From assembly GCA_013365325.1 (NCBI GenBank), contig JABVXV010000044.1, positions 291,165 through 355,164 on the forward strand: DNA of 64,000 nt, read 5' to 3'. The notes under the pieces are model-generated. The model was given only the letters and a program-made list of their open reading frames with translations, did not search any database and had not been told where the DNA came from. How positions within the stretch are numbered: position 1 is the stretch's first letter; every line of letters begins with the position of its first letter. This stretch comes from Dipetalonema caudispina. Lineage: Eukaryota; Nematoda; Chromadorea; Rhabditida; Onchocercidae. The translations under genes and the position numbers were made by a program. Of this stretch, positions 24,014 to 35,940 are shown one piece after another.

Positions 24014-26663
24014 CAGAATGTTTTGAAGCGGAAAGTGGTTGAAAAATGTAATTGTTGAGGAGGAAAGTAACAGTAGCAAACAATTTAAATTTGTTCAACG
24101 TTTCAACAATGAAGACAATTTTAATTCTTTGAATTTTTTGAAGAATGTTTTTAAAAAGTTTCCCACTAGTTATATTTCATCAAGAGTTATCATATTCCTA
24201 GCCTTTAGTCTTCAGCATAGTCCTCGTTTTTAATCATGTTTCTGGAGTGTTAAACTTCTCGTTTTTGTTGTTTAAAATTTGAAATTTGAAGGTATTTGGA
24301 GTTTAGGGAGTTTTTATGACCTTTTTGTCAAAACCTATGAGATTATATAACAGTTTTCGTTACCTTGAGGGCAGCTGGTGAATTTCGCTGATTGATTTGC
24401 AAGCAATCTTACAATTAAAGCAGATGTGTTCATATGTGAAAGTTTAGTATTGAAGAAGTTAGGATGCGCTGGAATAAGCACTGATAAAGCATATTTAGGT
24501 TATTTCTGATACGATGGGATTAACGGATGCAAAATCACTTATCAAAAGTGCTTTCATTAGTGCGGAGAGTTGTACAAAATCTCTTGATAGGACCATTACG
24601 GATGGTAGCTAATCAGTTGAGTGCCAGCTGATTTGTTCGTAAGATGGAAATTTTTTGCAGGTTCGAAATGATGCTAGTTTGCTTTCAATATTTCATTTAA
24701 ATTGAGGGATTTAAGGATGAGAACGAAAAAGAATTGGAGTTTTGCTTCTGCTAGAAGTATTAAATTATTTCAAGCTTCAAATAAACACATAATCAAGTTG
24801 GAACTGTGTTAGTAATGTGATCATAGCCAAGCATTTGTCTGGTTAGTAATCATGTCATGTTTCATTTGTCTTAAGTGTTGGTGAGCAGATGATAAAATAG
24901 AAATTAATTTCAATAATATAAAAATCAAAACTATCTTTTTCATCCCATGCTTATGTTCTTCCACATCTTTCAGATTAGATATCTTTCGACGGCCAACATA
25001 ACGTCTTCATTTTCATACACAAAGTGTTTCATTGGTCTGTTACAGATGACAGGTTGTTGTTTTTGTTGTTTTCAGCTTAAGATCTCGTATGGGGCATGTA
25101 TACTTATGTCACAAATACGGATAGATTAGATCCATAAGAATCGGCTGATTGATTCTGGTTTTTAATGGTGGTTAACTGTTTCACCATTATGCTAAAATTC
25201 CTCGAACAATGTTCTAATTGAGATTGAATTATCTTTGTTTGAAAATGAAAAAGTACTAGCTGACGGTGTTGTGCATCCTTCATGACCCTCGTGCAATTCG
25301 TATTTCATCCTCCTCATATACTGTTCTACTTTTGTAGATAATTCATTATTTCCTCTAATTTAATTGGTTAGTTAAAGATGTGGAAGGAAGTAGGAGAGCA
25401 AATTTACACGTAAAATGGTCATTCTCAATTGTTGTCATTTTGTTAAATAAGAAGCATATGTTGTAATTAATGTTTACCTTGTATTATGTGACTCATTAAT
25501 GAATGTTAGTTATATTCTTTCGGCTTCTATCTCGTATCACCATTAGGAAGTAAGGTCTCTGAGTGCTCTAATTTTAATAATTTTTGTGGTTTCCATAGTC
25601 CGTGACTTCTGCTTTATGTGTTGCATTCGTTTTTATATCCAGTTGAAATTAACATTAACATTTAGGTCTACATGCATGCCGACGGGTTTTATGCCATTCT
25701 GACAATCACAATTGACTGTTCCTGTATATCTAAGATTCTTTGTTAATCAGGAAGCTTTTTATCATCATATTACCAACAGCCCACTATGTTATCACGACAA
25801 TAATCCACATTTCCCTAATTGTTTCTGCTATATCCTTTTTGTTTGTCTGGCATACAGAAAAAAAGCCTGTTAATAGAGTAGTCTGAAAATACTCTTACAC
25901 ATATTATCCTAGTGATTAGAAGACATAACTATTATAATAGGTAACAGGTAATATTAGCCTCATCATGAGAAATGGTCACTTCGATCTATCAACAAGTGCT
26001 CCTAATATTCCTCAGGAATCCCGATTATCCCCTTTCAGTGCCTACCATCCATCACATTTGAGATTGAACGGCCACTTGCACATACTCTGAAATTGTACAT
26101 TTCTTGACATGTTCATTTTTGTATACCTCTTTTGTTTTATGTTATTTTGAGAAGGGAAAAAACAATGAAATTTTTGATGTTAATCACTTGGGCACATTTA
26201 AACCGGACTGTTAATTGGTTATCTTTACTCCTCACTTAGGCAAATATTGCATAAAGAAAGTACAGTATTGTCGCAAGAATCAGAAACGAATGCGAAATTA
26301 GCAATTTAAGATATCGAAGTTCTCCTTATACAACAGGTCGTTCTGAAGTTTGTATTATCCTCTGAAATCCCTCTGAATTACTCCATAGAACAATAAGTCG
26401 TATGCGTTGCATTTATTGCATATAACAACGTGGCAGGAGAACAAATTTTGCAAAAAAATGAATATTTGTAGGTACTGCTTAAATAGGAACAACCATGATT
26501 CTTTGAGAATTTTTCAAAATAGGAAAAAGTTATTAAAATCATGTCATACTGTTGCTCCTTAACAAAACAATGGTAAAGAAAATTAAGACGTATGTGTAAT
26601 ATGATATCAATAAACATAAATAATTAACAATTATGATCAACTGGAGAAGGATGTCAGCGCAAT
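24014..26663. other. Intergenic between convergent genes
   Basis: Between the zinc-finger stop codon and the antisense CNOT2-like stop codon. It must hold both 3' ends. No further exon or RNA gene is recognised. Confidence 0.5.
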
Positions 26664-29365
26664 TTAATCAAAAAATGGTTTCATAGCCGGTGGTAAAGCT
26701 GGCCTTTTTGCAAGATCTTTGTATTGCAATGTCATCTGCTGTGGTATCTGGAATGAAACTTTCGAAGATTGAATGAATTGGAATCCATTAGTAAGTGGCT
26801 ATAATTTTGTATTTTGATTCCTATGCTAGTGCTCATTACCGGGTGGATCCTTGCAGATTCAACATTAGCAAGAAATTTATGGTTGATCAGTTAGCACTGG
26901 TCCAAATTGAGGATATCGCTATTGATTCACCGAACTCGTGATCTTTATCCGTGAAAGCAAAAATCATTTAAAGTTACTTTTCTCCAGTGAATTGGATCGA
27001 ACACATTATATAATCCCTTCTCAAATGTTTTTGTACGTTCAATGACACTGTTGTAGTTATAACGCCTTATCCAAATACGATCCACTTTGTGATAGCGCCA
27101 ATCTCTTCCATGCCTGAAAAAAAAATAAAAGATATTCGAGACATTTATTTATAATTTCAATTTACCACAAAAAGAGATAAACTCAAGTAAAGCTTATCAG
27201 ATTATCTGAAATATTGAACTTAAAAACTTACAACTCATGAGCAGCGGCAATTTGATATTGCTCACCCGGAAAATTATAAAAAATGTAAAATAATGCATCC
27301 TCTTCTAGCATTGGAAATTTGATTTCTGCTAACTTGTCGGCAAGCAATAAATTCGTTCTATACACTTCCGGTATCTATACTGATCTTACTTCAAAAAATA
27401 GAATAAGAATGAAGAAATTGTCAGAAACAGAGAAGCAAGAAAGAAAGAGAGTGGAAAAGGAAAAGTGGATTAGTGATAATCATTATTATCAGACATGTGA
27501 CGACAGTAAGGATAGCTGTCCGTTCGGGTTAGTAACAATCGCTCAATGCCGCCTCGCCAGGTTGTAAACACGACATACACGCCGATATCATCGTGCTCTG
27601 ACCCTCCTGAAAGAGGCTTACGATGGCTACCGTTAATATCCAATAGCAGTTAAGCTTGTAGTAGCTTACTACGCCTGATCTTAGCTCAGTGAAATACCTC
27701 TCTTGAGGAGAGATAAGCTAATTACTCTCAAAAGTTAAATGGCCAACCCTAGTCTCTATGTGCGGTGCATGATTTGGTTTGTCTGCCCATGGTCCGCCAT
27801 AATTTAGATGAATTTCGCGTCTAAAACTATTGGTTTAATGATTTTTTTTTCAATTTAAAAGCCTTTCAGGCATGACGACAAAATTTTAATCTAATCCATT
27901 AAATTAAACCTCAGAAAGCGCAAATTTCAATCTTTTATTATATTTTCCTTTTTATTCTACATGGGAAATAAATTCAACCATTGTCCTATTGATTTTATCT
28001 ATCAATTAATCTATTTAACCTACCTGCCATGTCCACATGGATCCGGTACGATAAGCCTGAAACAAAGAAAACGAATAGAAATCTTATTTAAAAGTGTTTT
28101 ATGTAAATAATTGGGAGAAACTATAATAAAAGATGCTTTAAGTTGAAAAATTTTATCATTAGAATAATTGATTACTTTGGGAGAATTGAATGTATTCATT
28201 CCATTCATTGAAAGAATCAGATGATGTACAAAAGATTAAATTTATTTAAATTTTCATAGATAACAACTAATGATAAGCTCTTCTCTCATTCTATACCGCT
28301 CCAATATTCATTGTAATCTCTCTAACTCTTTTCTCATTCGAATTTTATCGATGCATATCAGAAATTATATAATTTATATTGAAAATTTAATAAATAAACT
28401 TACTGAGAATTCATACCCAAACCCATATTTACTGGATCTTCACCAATAGCAAGTGCTGCAAGGTTGGGATCAACATTCATTCCTCGATAAGCAGACAAAA
28501 ATCCAAGCATTCCAAATTGATCAGTCATCATAGTTGGTGGGATATTAGTCACTGTACCTTTAATTTTTCTAAAATTAGTACTGTAATGTAATTAATCAAT
28601 ATTCAATATTTAATTGTAACTATACATGAATATAGTTATCAGACATTCAAATAAAACACATAGCGGTATGATTCAAAATTTAATTGTTTGAACAAATACA
28701 AAAAAAAAAAAAAAAAAAAAAAAAAATGAGCAAACCATCTGGATAAATCTGTATATTCGATCTTGGTGTAGGCTGTGGATCGAAGAAACGTGGTCCAGGC
28801 CTAGGAATAAATCCAAAATTTGGGTTGCCCAACTATAATTTGCTTCATTTATTCAGTGATTTATCAAAATCGAACTTTTAGATGAAGTAAAATTAAAAAT
28901 TCATATACCTATTTGTAATTCTTTAAATTCTCAAGAAAGAACCATTTCAATATTTTCAAAAGCTTATTAAATAACAAATTTATTTAAATGAGAAATGTAC
29001 AAAAATATACATACAAATGAGAAAGGAACTTGCAAAGGGGAAATCCCTGCTCCTGGCATCATAATTCTACTTGGCTCGTTCATTATCCCACTTGGTCCGC
29101 TCATAATTCCACTTGGTCCACTCATAATTCCACTTGGTCCACTCATAATTCCACCAGGCTCACTTATAACTGAACTTGGCCTGCTCTCGGATGGTACGGT
29201 ACTCAGTAGCGTTGGAAAATCCTCACTTCTCATTTGAAACTCGGGCTTCTCCGATGATTGCTGCGGCGGTGATTGTTCCGATGATTGCTCCGGTAATTGG
29301 CTCGGTTTCTTTTCCATTTGGAATTCACTACAAACATTAAAATTTTTACTTCCAACATTGAACAT
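26664..29365 (-). CDS. CNOT2-like protein, paralogue A (NOT2/NOT3/NOT5 box)
   Basis: CCR4-NOT scaffold subunit candidate. Minus-strand exons: 29365-29015, 28832-28736, 28557-28404, 27820-27748, 27374-27232, 27113-26978, 26747-26664; 1038 nt, 345 residues. It has SEDFPTL (the remnant of the CNOT2 EDFPALPG motif), IPPTMMTDQFGMLGFLSAYR, HLNYGGPWADKPN, and a C-terminal NOT box with ALFYIFYNFPGEQYQIAAAH, GRDWRYHK and EKGLYNVFDPIHWRK. Exon lengths 73, 143 and 136 equal those of paralogue B next door, and phases agree, so the two arose by duplication. The N-terminus is short and holds a tandem SGPSGIM repeat. The start is provisional: an acceptor-like TCAG sits 5 bases before this ATG (a possible spliced-leader site), but the frame is also open upstream. 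An optional 33-nt exon at 28056-28024 keeps the frame. Confidence 0.85.
27480..27745 (-). other. GC-richer intronic island, possible structured RNA or short repeat
   Basis: Inside the intron 27375-27747 the base composition rises well above its surroundings and several short palindromes appear, such as CTCTCTTGAGGAGAG and GTAGTAAGCTACTAC. On the minus strand 27685-27667 reads GCTAAGATCAGGCGTAGTA, 17 of 19 positions matching the U2 snRNA branch-site recognition region GCTAAGATCAAGTGTAGTA. CCTGGCG lies about 125 bases further on, near its usual place in U2. I see no Sm site, so a functional U2 gene is unlikely. On the plus strand TAGCTCAGTGAA is a partial tRNA A-box with no matching B-box. Its nature is unresolved. 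Confidence 0.35.
28024..28056 (-). CDS. Candidate 33-nt cassette microexon of CNOT2-like A
   Basis: Flanked by GTTTCAG and GTAGGT on the minus strand, 33 nt long, and open in the incoming phase, encoding LIVPDPCGHG between NSQ and REIHLNYGG. Skipping it gives a protein that aligns without gaps to paralogue B and to human CNOT2 in this region, so it would be an insertion. It could be an alternative exon or a chance pair of splice sites. Confidence 0.4.
28700..28726. repeat. Poly-A tract in an intron
   Basis: An A run next to the 28736 exon end of the antisense gene, so it reads as poly-T just inside that intron. Confidence 0.9.
29079..29160 (-). repeat. Coding minisatellite, 21-nt unit (SGPSGIM)
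   Basis: Four imperfect tandem copies within the first exon of paralogue A encode GGIMSGPSGIMSGPSGIM and a diverged final copy NEPSRIM. Paralogue B has no such repeat. Confidence 0.9.
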
Positions 29366-31160
29366 TGAACCTGATTTTAAAACAACCAGTATGTTTGTAA
29401 CATTGCATTCATAATGTAAAATTACAAATATTTTGGTTGATTTTTTAATAGACTACAATTCAACTGTCTTCTAACCTTACAAAAATCTTCCAAATTGCAT
29501 TTAAAATGATCTGCATCTCAAAAAGATCATTTGATTACAGTACTCAAAAAAGGTATTCCATTACATTAAAAATGATGGTAATTTTTTCTAAAATATTCTT
29601 CTGATACAACCCATTTTAGCTACAAGCTAATATTATCACTGCTAATTACTATTATGATCATCTACAGACCGCCGACCGGATGTGATATTTTAAGAATAAA
29701 ATGCAACAAGTGAAACTTTAATTATTATGAGATTTGAAATCTATTTCCGTAAGCCAATACTGATCCAAATTCTAGAATTGATGTTTATCGAAAAATTTCG
29801 TTTTGTTTTTTTCAAATTAATTCATTTAATTAAAAAGAAACAAACCAAAAAGCTACAATTTGCAACTATTAACAAAGAAAAATATCGTTTGTATGCATTC
29901 CAGTTTTATAAATTGAATTATATAAAAATTAATCTATAATGAAATGAATCTTTCTTACCTTTTATGATATGATAGTAGTAAGTGAGTGTTGTAGAAGAAA
30001 TAAATCAATCAAAAAAGTTAGAAAAAAAAACAACAAGATTCGTTGCAACAATGATAGCAATCTGAGAAGTTATCATAAAGAATGCTTACTAAAAAATACC
30101 GCTTTTCTCGAACAAATATCTATCTACAATGGAATGGCAGAAAATGAATGAATGCATATAAAATATAATGTTTTTATTATTGTATTTGAAAGAAATTTCC
30201 CGGCAAAAAAAAAGAAAAAAGGGAAATTTATAAATTAGCATCTTTTGAGATAGCTATCATTTTTTAACTTTCAAATAGCTATCATCATTGATTTGAGATC
30301 GTTGCATGATTGCATGATTGAAATTTACAACCATATCTTGCTTAATTTGCAACACATTCAGCATTTTACATTGCTTATCGAAATTTTCATTTTGCAAGAA
30401 GTGAAACTGCAAATTTAATGACCGTTAGATAAAATGTATTACTTGAAGAGCAATGAGTGATAAGATCTGTTATATAAATCATTTTCGAGGTATCAGCATC
30501 TTAATTATCAGATAGAATGAACGAGATGACTAGAATATAAGGCACTTACAAATTTCAACTCAATATTTTCCCATTTAGGAGTCGAGATGAGTTGCATACA
30601 AGACTCGACTATAAGAGATGTTACATATTAGAATACGTCCTTGCGTTTATTGATGTTCACGAGACAGTCATGCATTCTGAATTCCTTACGTCAGATCTTG
30701 CATCTTTCTCCCCTCAAAATAAAATGAACGGTTTGGGAGTACTCAACGAAAATAATCGGGCACGAAAACTAAACACTTCTCCTCATTTTATTCTGATAAA
30801 ACCTTCCATCGATTCCTTCACTAACTTCTATGCAAAACAGCAAATCAAATGCGAAGTGTTTATTGCAAATAACAACATAGCAAGAAAACATACAAAAAAG
30901 GTTTCGGGATTCAAACATGAATTTATTCCTGTTTCTTCGATCAGTATGAGGGGATAAGTGGTGAGTATGTATACGTGACTGCACGATTAATTCAATTTTA
31001 CGGTGGGTTTCATTCAAGAAAATATAAAGTATTCTAAAATCTGAATGATTTGTTTGCAGCAAAGCAAATTTTTTTTTTTTTTACAAGAGATGACTAAGGG
31101 ATGGAAATGGAACGCATGCGTGTAACGTCAGTGGTTGGTCAACATTGAGAAGGTTGGCAA
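29366..31160. other. Between the CNOT2 paralogues
   Basis: Promoter side of paralogue A and 3' side of paralogue B, about 1.8 kb. Apart from an unassigned open frame at 30592-30957 I see nothing coding. Confidence 0.5.
30592..30957 (+). CDS. Unrecognised open frame, 121 residues
   Basis: The open frame runs from 30592 to a TAA at 30955-30957 with mixed composition (HPHFILIKPS-like segments) and is less AT-biased than its surroundings. I recognise no domain, signal peptide or splice partner. The first codon in this frame is not a clear ATG context. It lies between the two antisense CNOT2-like genes and may simply be a chance frame. Confidence 0.2.
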   Translation: MHTRLDYKRCYILEYVLAFIDVHETVMHSEFLTSDLASFSPQNKMNGLGVLNENNRARKLNTSPHFILIKPSIDSFTNFYAKQQIKCEVFIANNNIARKHTKKVSGFKHEFIPVSSISMRG

Positions 31161-34100
31161 CTATGAACCATTTTGCGACGCGGCTGTAGAGGATGATTGC
31201 GCAACTTGTGGCTGACCTGACTGCTGCAAAGACTGAGGCAATTTCGGTCGTTCTTCAAGCTCTTTATACTCCAACGTCATATCTCTCGGTATCTAAAATG
31301 AAGAGATTAAAACTTCAAAATGTACCAAGAAACAAGTGACCAACAATACGACTGACATAGAAGTTTTTTGAGGTGAATAAATATTTAATGTGTAAGATTA
31401 GGAACCTCAACTTCTTTTTAGATCTATTTTTGGAATCTAATAAAAACGTAGACATCGTAAGAGTTGTTATGAAGAGCCTCCTAAGGACACGACTACAAAT
31501 TAAACATGGCAGCCGCCTGAACTATGCATGTTGCCAAATCGTCTTTCGATCTAGTTACTGGTTAGACTTGTCGGTTGTACTAAAAAATTTGGCTACCCGT
31601 CAGTGGAAAAACTAAATTAAAATTTTGAACTTATTTGTAAATTCAAATCGGTTGAAAAATTTAGCTAGATAAAATAAAAAATGAATATAAATGATATATT
31701 TCTTTGAAACAAATCTTTCAGAGTTGGGAAATCTACTTACTTTTCGCCACTGTACAGGATCGAAAACATTGTAGGATCCCTTTTCATACGTTGATGTCTG
31801 CTCCTTGACACCTCCATACTGCGATCGTGTTAGCCATACACGTTGACCTTTATGGAACCGCCAATCCCTACTGTACCTGAAAACAAAAAGATATATATGT
31901 AAATCCGAGATTTAAGAGTCTCAAAATTTAGAGCAAAAAACCCAAATTGGTCCAGTCCGCATTAATTCTCGAAAATTTAGGAGTTTGAGAAAACAGTGAT
32001 TACAAAAGTCAAACGGTTCGAATCTAGATGACCTACCAATAATTGAATTCAGTAGAATGGTATAACATTACAAGCGGCTGTGCATGGTAGGTATCATACC
32101 AACACTGCTGAGTTGTATTAAATGACGGCACAGTTTTGTGATCTCGATAAATAGACTATTCCTTACTTGCTTAAACTTAAAACTTACAGCTCACTAGCAG
32201 CGGCGACCTGATAAACCTCGCCCGGACAATTATAAAAGAGGTAGAACAGTACATCCTCCGACAGCTTGCTCAATTTGATATTCGGCAGCTTATCTCGAAT
32301 CGAAGCATTCGTTAAATATTCATCCGGCACCTAAAATACCTTCCATTTTCATGGAAAATTCGAACAAAAAATGGATTTGCTTAGAAAATCATATATAATA
32401 CGGCTATGAATCCTGAAAAAAAAGCTATAAAAAACTAACGCACAACAAGGTACACTCTAAAATCATAATTTCTAAACAAACGGTATAAAAAACCAGCCTT
32501 TGCTTCCAGATCCTGTATCCGACATGGATAATCTGCCCATGGTCCTCCAAACGTTGCATAAATGTTTCGCCTGGAACTAATGGGTAAATGATTTAATGTC
32601 GATATGGAAAATCACAAATTTGACGAAACCAGATCTACCTTCTTAAAATTAAAACATCTCAAACTTCAAACTGTTCCCGATATAAACAACTAAACTTCAT
32701 GCAAACCCACTCCTCAGCGATGAATCCACCTAAATTACATTTTGATATCAGATTTCATATTCTGATATACTTTCACACAGCCTGGCAAAGCAGCAAATTT
32801 AAAATCAAGATTCACCATTTTTTTTTTTTTTTTTGCAAAAACAAAAGAAGTCAAGAAGAGTTGTCTATCCCAAAAGATGACAACTTATTTTTTCTTCTCC
32901 AAAAAACGAGTTTCCCAATGCCTGATAAACTTCAAGATGCCCTAGGTATTCTAAACTTAACTCCTATACCCGAACAAAAATTAATAGATTATTAGCAAGG
33001 AATATAAACAACAAACTGGTCTGCTTCTAGGAAACAAAGATGTGATAGATACACTGCACTAAGTTCTAGGTACATTTAATGTCAAGCAAAAATCTCGGGG
33101 AATAATTAATATTAAATTTCATTAAAAATAAACACTACCAATAACTAAAGGCCAATGGGAAACTCAAAACAAAGCTTACTCAGTGGAGTTCAGATTCAGT
33201 CCCAGAGTCGTTAAATCATGACCAAGAGCAAGTGCAACAATAGCAGGATCACTTTCAATTGCGCGCAAAAACGTCAACAAACCGGCCATACCAAATTGAT
33301 CATTCAACATGCCTGCTGGGATATTCTTCACTGTACCTATAACTTCATCGGATGACGAAATATTTCAGAATTTCATTTTAACAGGCCCGCATAAATTATT
33401 ACAACGCATAACATCAATACATTGGCTATGTTATCCTATGTTAAATTTTTCACTGATTTCATCATTATGACATACTCTACTCGCCAATCTCCGTTCATCC
33501 CACACATGTATGCAATTAATCCTACCTAAAATGTAAAATATTATCTCAAATTCACTACTCTTCAATAATAACTGATATACTAAACATGCTCCATAGGGCT
33601 ACATGCATAATTTCCTTCCTACCTGGCTTGTAGTTCTAGCCTTTTTTTGGCTATATAGTGTGCTTCAAAACGGAAAACTTGAAAACTAACCGTCCGGAAA
33701 TGTCTGGATACCTGCCTTCGTCTCAATGTTCGACCTCTCGGAGTACCTTGTTTCTGAGGCAAGTGCATCGGCATTGTTCGTCTGTAATTATTGCACTTAA
33801 TTTCCCACTACACAGTCAAATTTTTTATCGTAGAAAGAAAAGAAAGAATCAACTGCTGATGAGAAAACAAACATATATCATCCTTTTTATATTAAATGCT
33901 GCTATTTTAAAAAGTCACAGTGGAAACCACAAAAACAGTAAGACTTTACTCAGTCAACATATAAACTAATAGATTCATTGCTCGCTTTTTGGAACAACGA
34001 TCATGCTTGAATTCGATAAAAAATTTGAAGACAATACGAAGTACATACAGTCCTTACATGAGTCTGCCTATTCTCCAGATGATTGGCACCAGGCAGTGCA

Positions 34101-35940
34101 GGAAAGTCCTCGTTCTGGATACGGAACTCGACGTTCTGTGTCGATAACGAATTCCCATCACTTGTTCGCATCAAATTCGCTGCAAATATCGCAATTCTCA
34201 AAATTACCATAATGTTTCTTTGGAACAAGTTTATTAAAAACCCTTATTCGGATCAACGGTAAAATATTTACTTGAAGTCTTAGAGTTTCAAGGTTGTTCC
34301 CGTCTCTTTTCTGAAACTAAACCCAAATATTTTACAAATTCGTACCTTGTTGTCGCATACAATGAATCAAAATCGATATATTATATCGCTTCTTTTGGAA
34401 TTCAGGCTAGTCCCCAAGTAAACTTTCTCCCGCACTCAACACATCAAGGTCTGGGTGTAAACACACTAGTTGTATCCAAGTCCACTTAATTTTTGTCTGA
34501 GGTCTGAATTTTAACAAAATTCGGAAACCGAAACATAGCTCATAAAACTTTGTCTCTCGAATTAAACTGAAGGGTCATGACGGTGAAAAAGCAGAATCGT
34601 TCGCTGAGAAGAAGAGGGAAGTGATCGTTGTCTAGTACTTGATTTAGAAAAAAGTGCTAAATGCAAGCAAGAGATTAAAGGACACCTTTTTATTGAGACG
34701 CTTCATGTCATCAGTTTGAGTCTAGTCTTTCTGTTTTAAGTTGAAGTTTATTTCTTTTTCAGAAAAACCTCGACGATGACGTATATCCCTCACTAAGTTA
34801 AGTAAGTCTTCAATTATTAGATGATAAAATTGGGAGGTATTTGGAGACGAATTTTGCAACCTTAGTCTATACATCATAGAACTGCTTCATCAACTAGCAT
34901 TATACAATAGACAGACATTTTAACTACTTAAAACCACCAAGGATTCGAATAATTCTGCAGTCAAGAGGGAAAATAAATAAATAGAGAATCTTCCCTTTCG
35001 AATAGTTTTTCAATGCCAGTTAAATTGTACATCTGAATGATGAAAGTACTGGGCGATTTTAAACGACTAGTCTTGCAGACAGTGGTTGAAAAGTCACTTA
35101 TCTATAAGCCTTCTACATCTCTTCAACTTACTTGATCCAAACACTTCTTATAAGAAATAGAATTGAATAGTTGGATAAGTCATATTTCATCCGCTACTAT
35201 TTACATCTTATCTATTACTGTGAAAATACCTTTATATCAATCTGTCCGCATCTTCTATCACCGAACAGTACGCATTCGCACGACTTAGTCTGTACAAGTT
35301 CACTTTTATACAATGGTTATTGTCTCCTCTAAGCAGACGAGATTTCAACATACACCACAACACAATGAAACATTAATACTAAACCCAATTTTTATCGTTT
35401 TTAAATGGAAACGGTAGCTTACATAACGGTATCTTTCAAGCATTATTCCTTATACGATTATTCGGATATCAGTAAAATAATTCAGACGTTATTAATATAC
35501 GACTGAAGAATATAACTTTTTCTAATAATTCGCCTATCCCTGATCACTGCATTGCTTTGCGACTGCTTTCGGATAGGTCAGCAGAAGAATTCGTTGAAGC
35601 CTACCTTCCAGTAGTGACGGTTCCGAGACATCGTCTGTTAGATGCTGTTTTTTGAATAAAATAACTTACCGTAAGGAGCTCGCTGTAGAGCATTGTAGAC
35701 GTCTTTTGAATAAAGATGATTTTGTGGTACAGGTGGTGAGGAGGAGTAATTACTGGTGGTCGGCAAGGAATTAAATGCTGAGGACGTTGAGGAGGGTGAA
35801 GAGCGCACCCCTAAGGATGGGAATTCCGATTCGTTGATAACGTTTTCCGGAGGAATTAACGAATTACGACAAGTTGATGATGTTGATGACTGCGATGAAA
35901 GTCGATTACGGTCAGCCAATACACCTCCACTACTGCTCAT
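31161..35940 (-). CDS. ntl-2: CNOT2 (NOT2) subunit of CCR4-NOT, paralogue B
   Basis: Scaffold subunit of the CCR4-NOT deadenylase, binding NOT1 and NOT3 in the cytoplasm. Minus-strand exons: 35940-35670, 34179-34058, 33781-33691, 33336-33180, 32570-32498, 32330-32188, 31876-31741, 31292-31161; 1125 nt, 374 residues. The conserved NAR motif EFRIQNEDFPALPG sits at about 108-121. GIQTFPDG, GMLNDQFGMAGLLTFLRAIE and ALGHDLTTLGLNLNSTE follow human CNOT2 closely. The NOT box (about 239-345) has VPDEYLTNASIRDKL, DVLFYLFYNCPGE, SRDWRFHKGQRVWLTRS and EKGSYNVFDPVQWRK, ending in a Gln/Ser-rich tail. A TGA lies in frame just before the ATG, fixing the start. The intron 32497-32331 starts GC, not GT; using a nearby GT breaks the frame. 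The symbol follows the C. elegans orthologue name and assumes this copy is the ancestral one. Confidence 0.9.

Noticed and set aside
23987..24016. 30-nt intron near the zinc-finger stop codon giving a basic KRKVVEKCNC end
   Set aside because: Shorter than any plausible spliceosomal intron; the read-through stop at 24011-24013 is kept.
27667..27700. tRNA gene suggested by TAGCTCAGTGAA
   Set aside because: No cloverleaf: the D-stem does not pair and no B-box follows.
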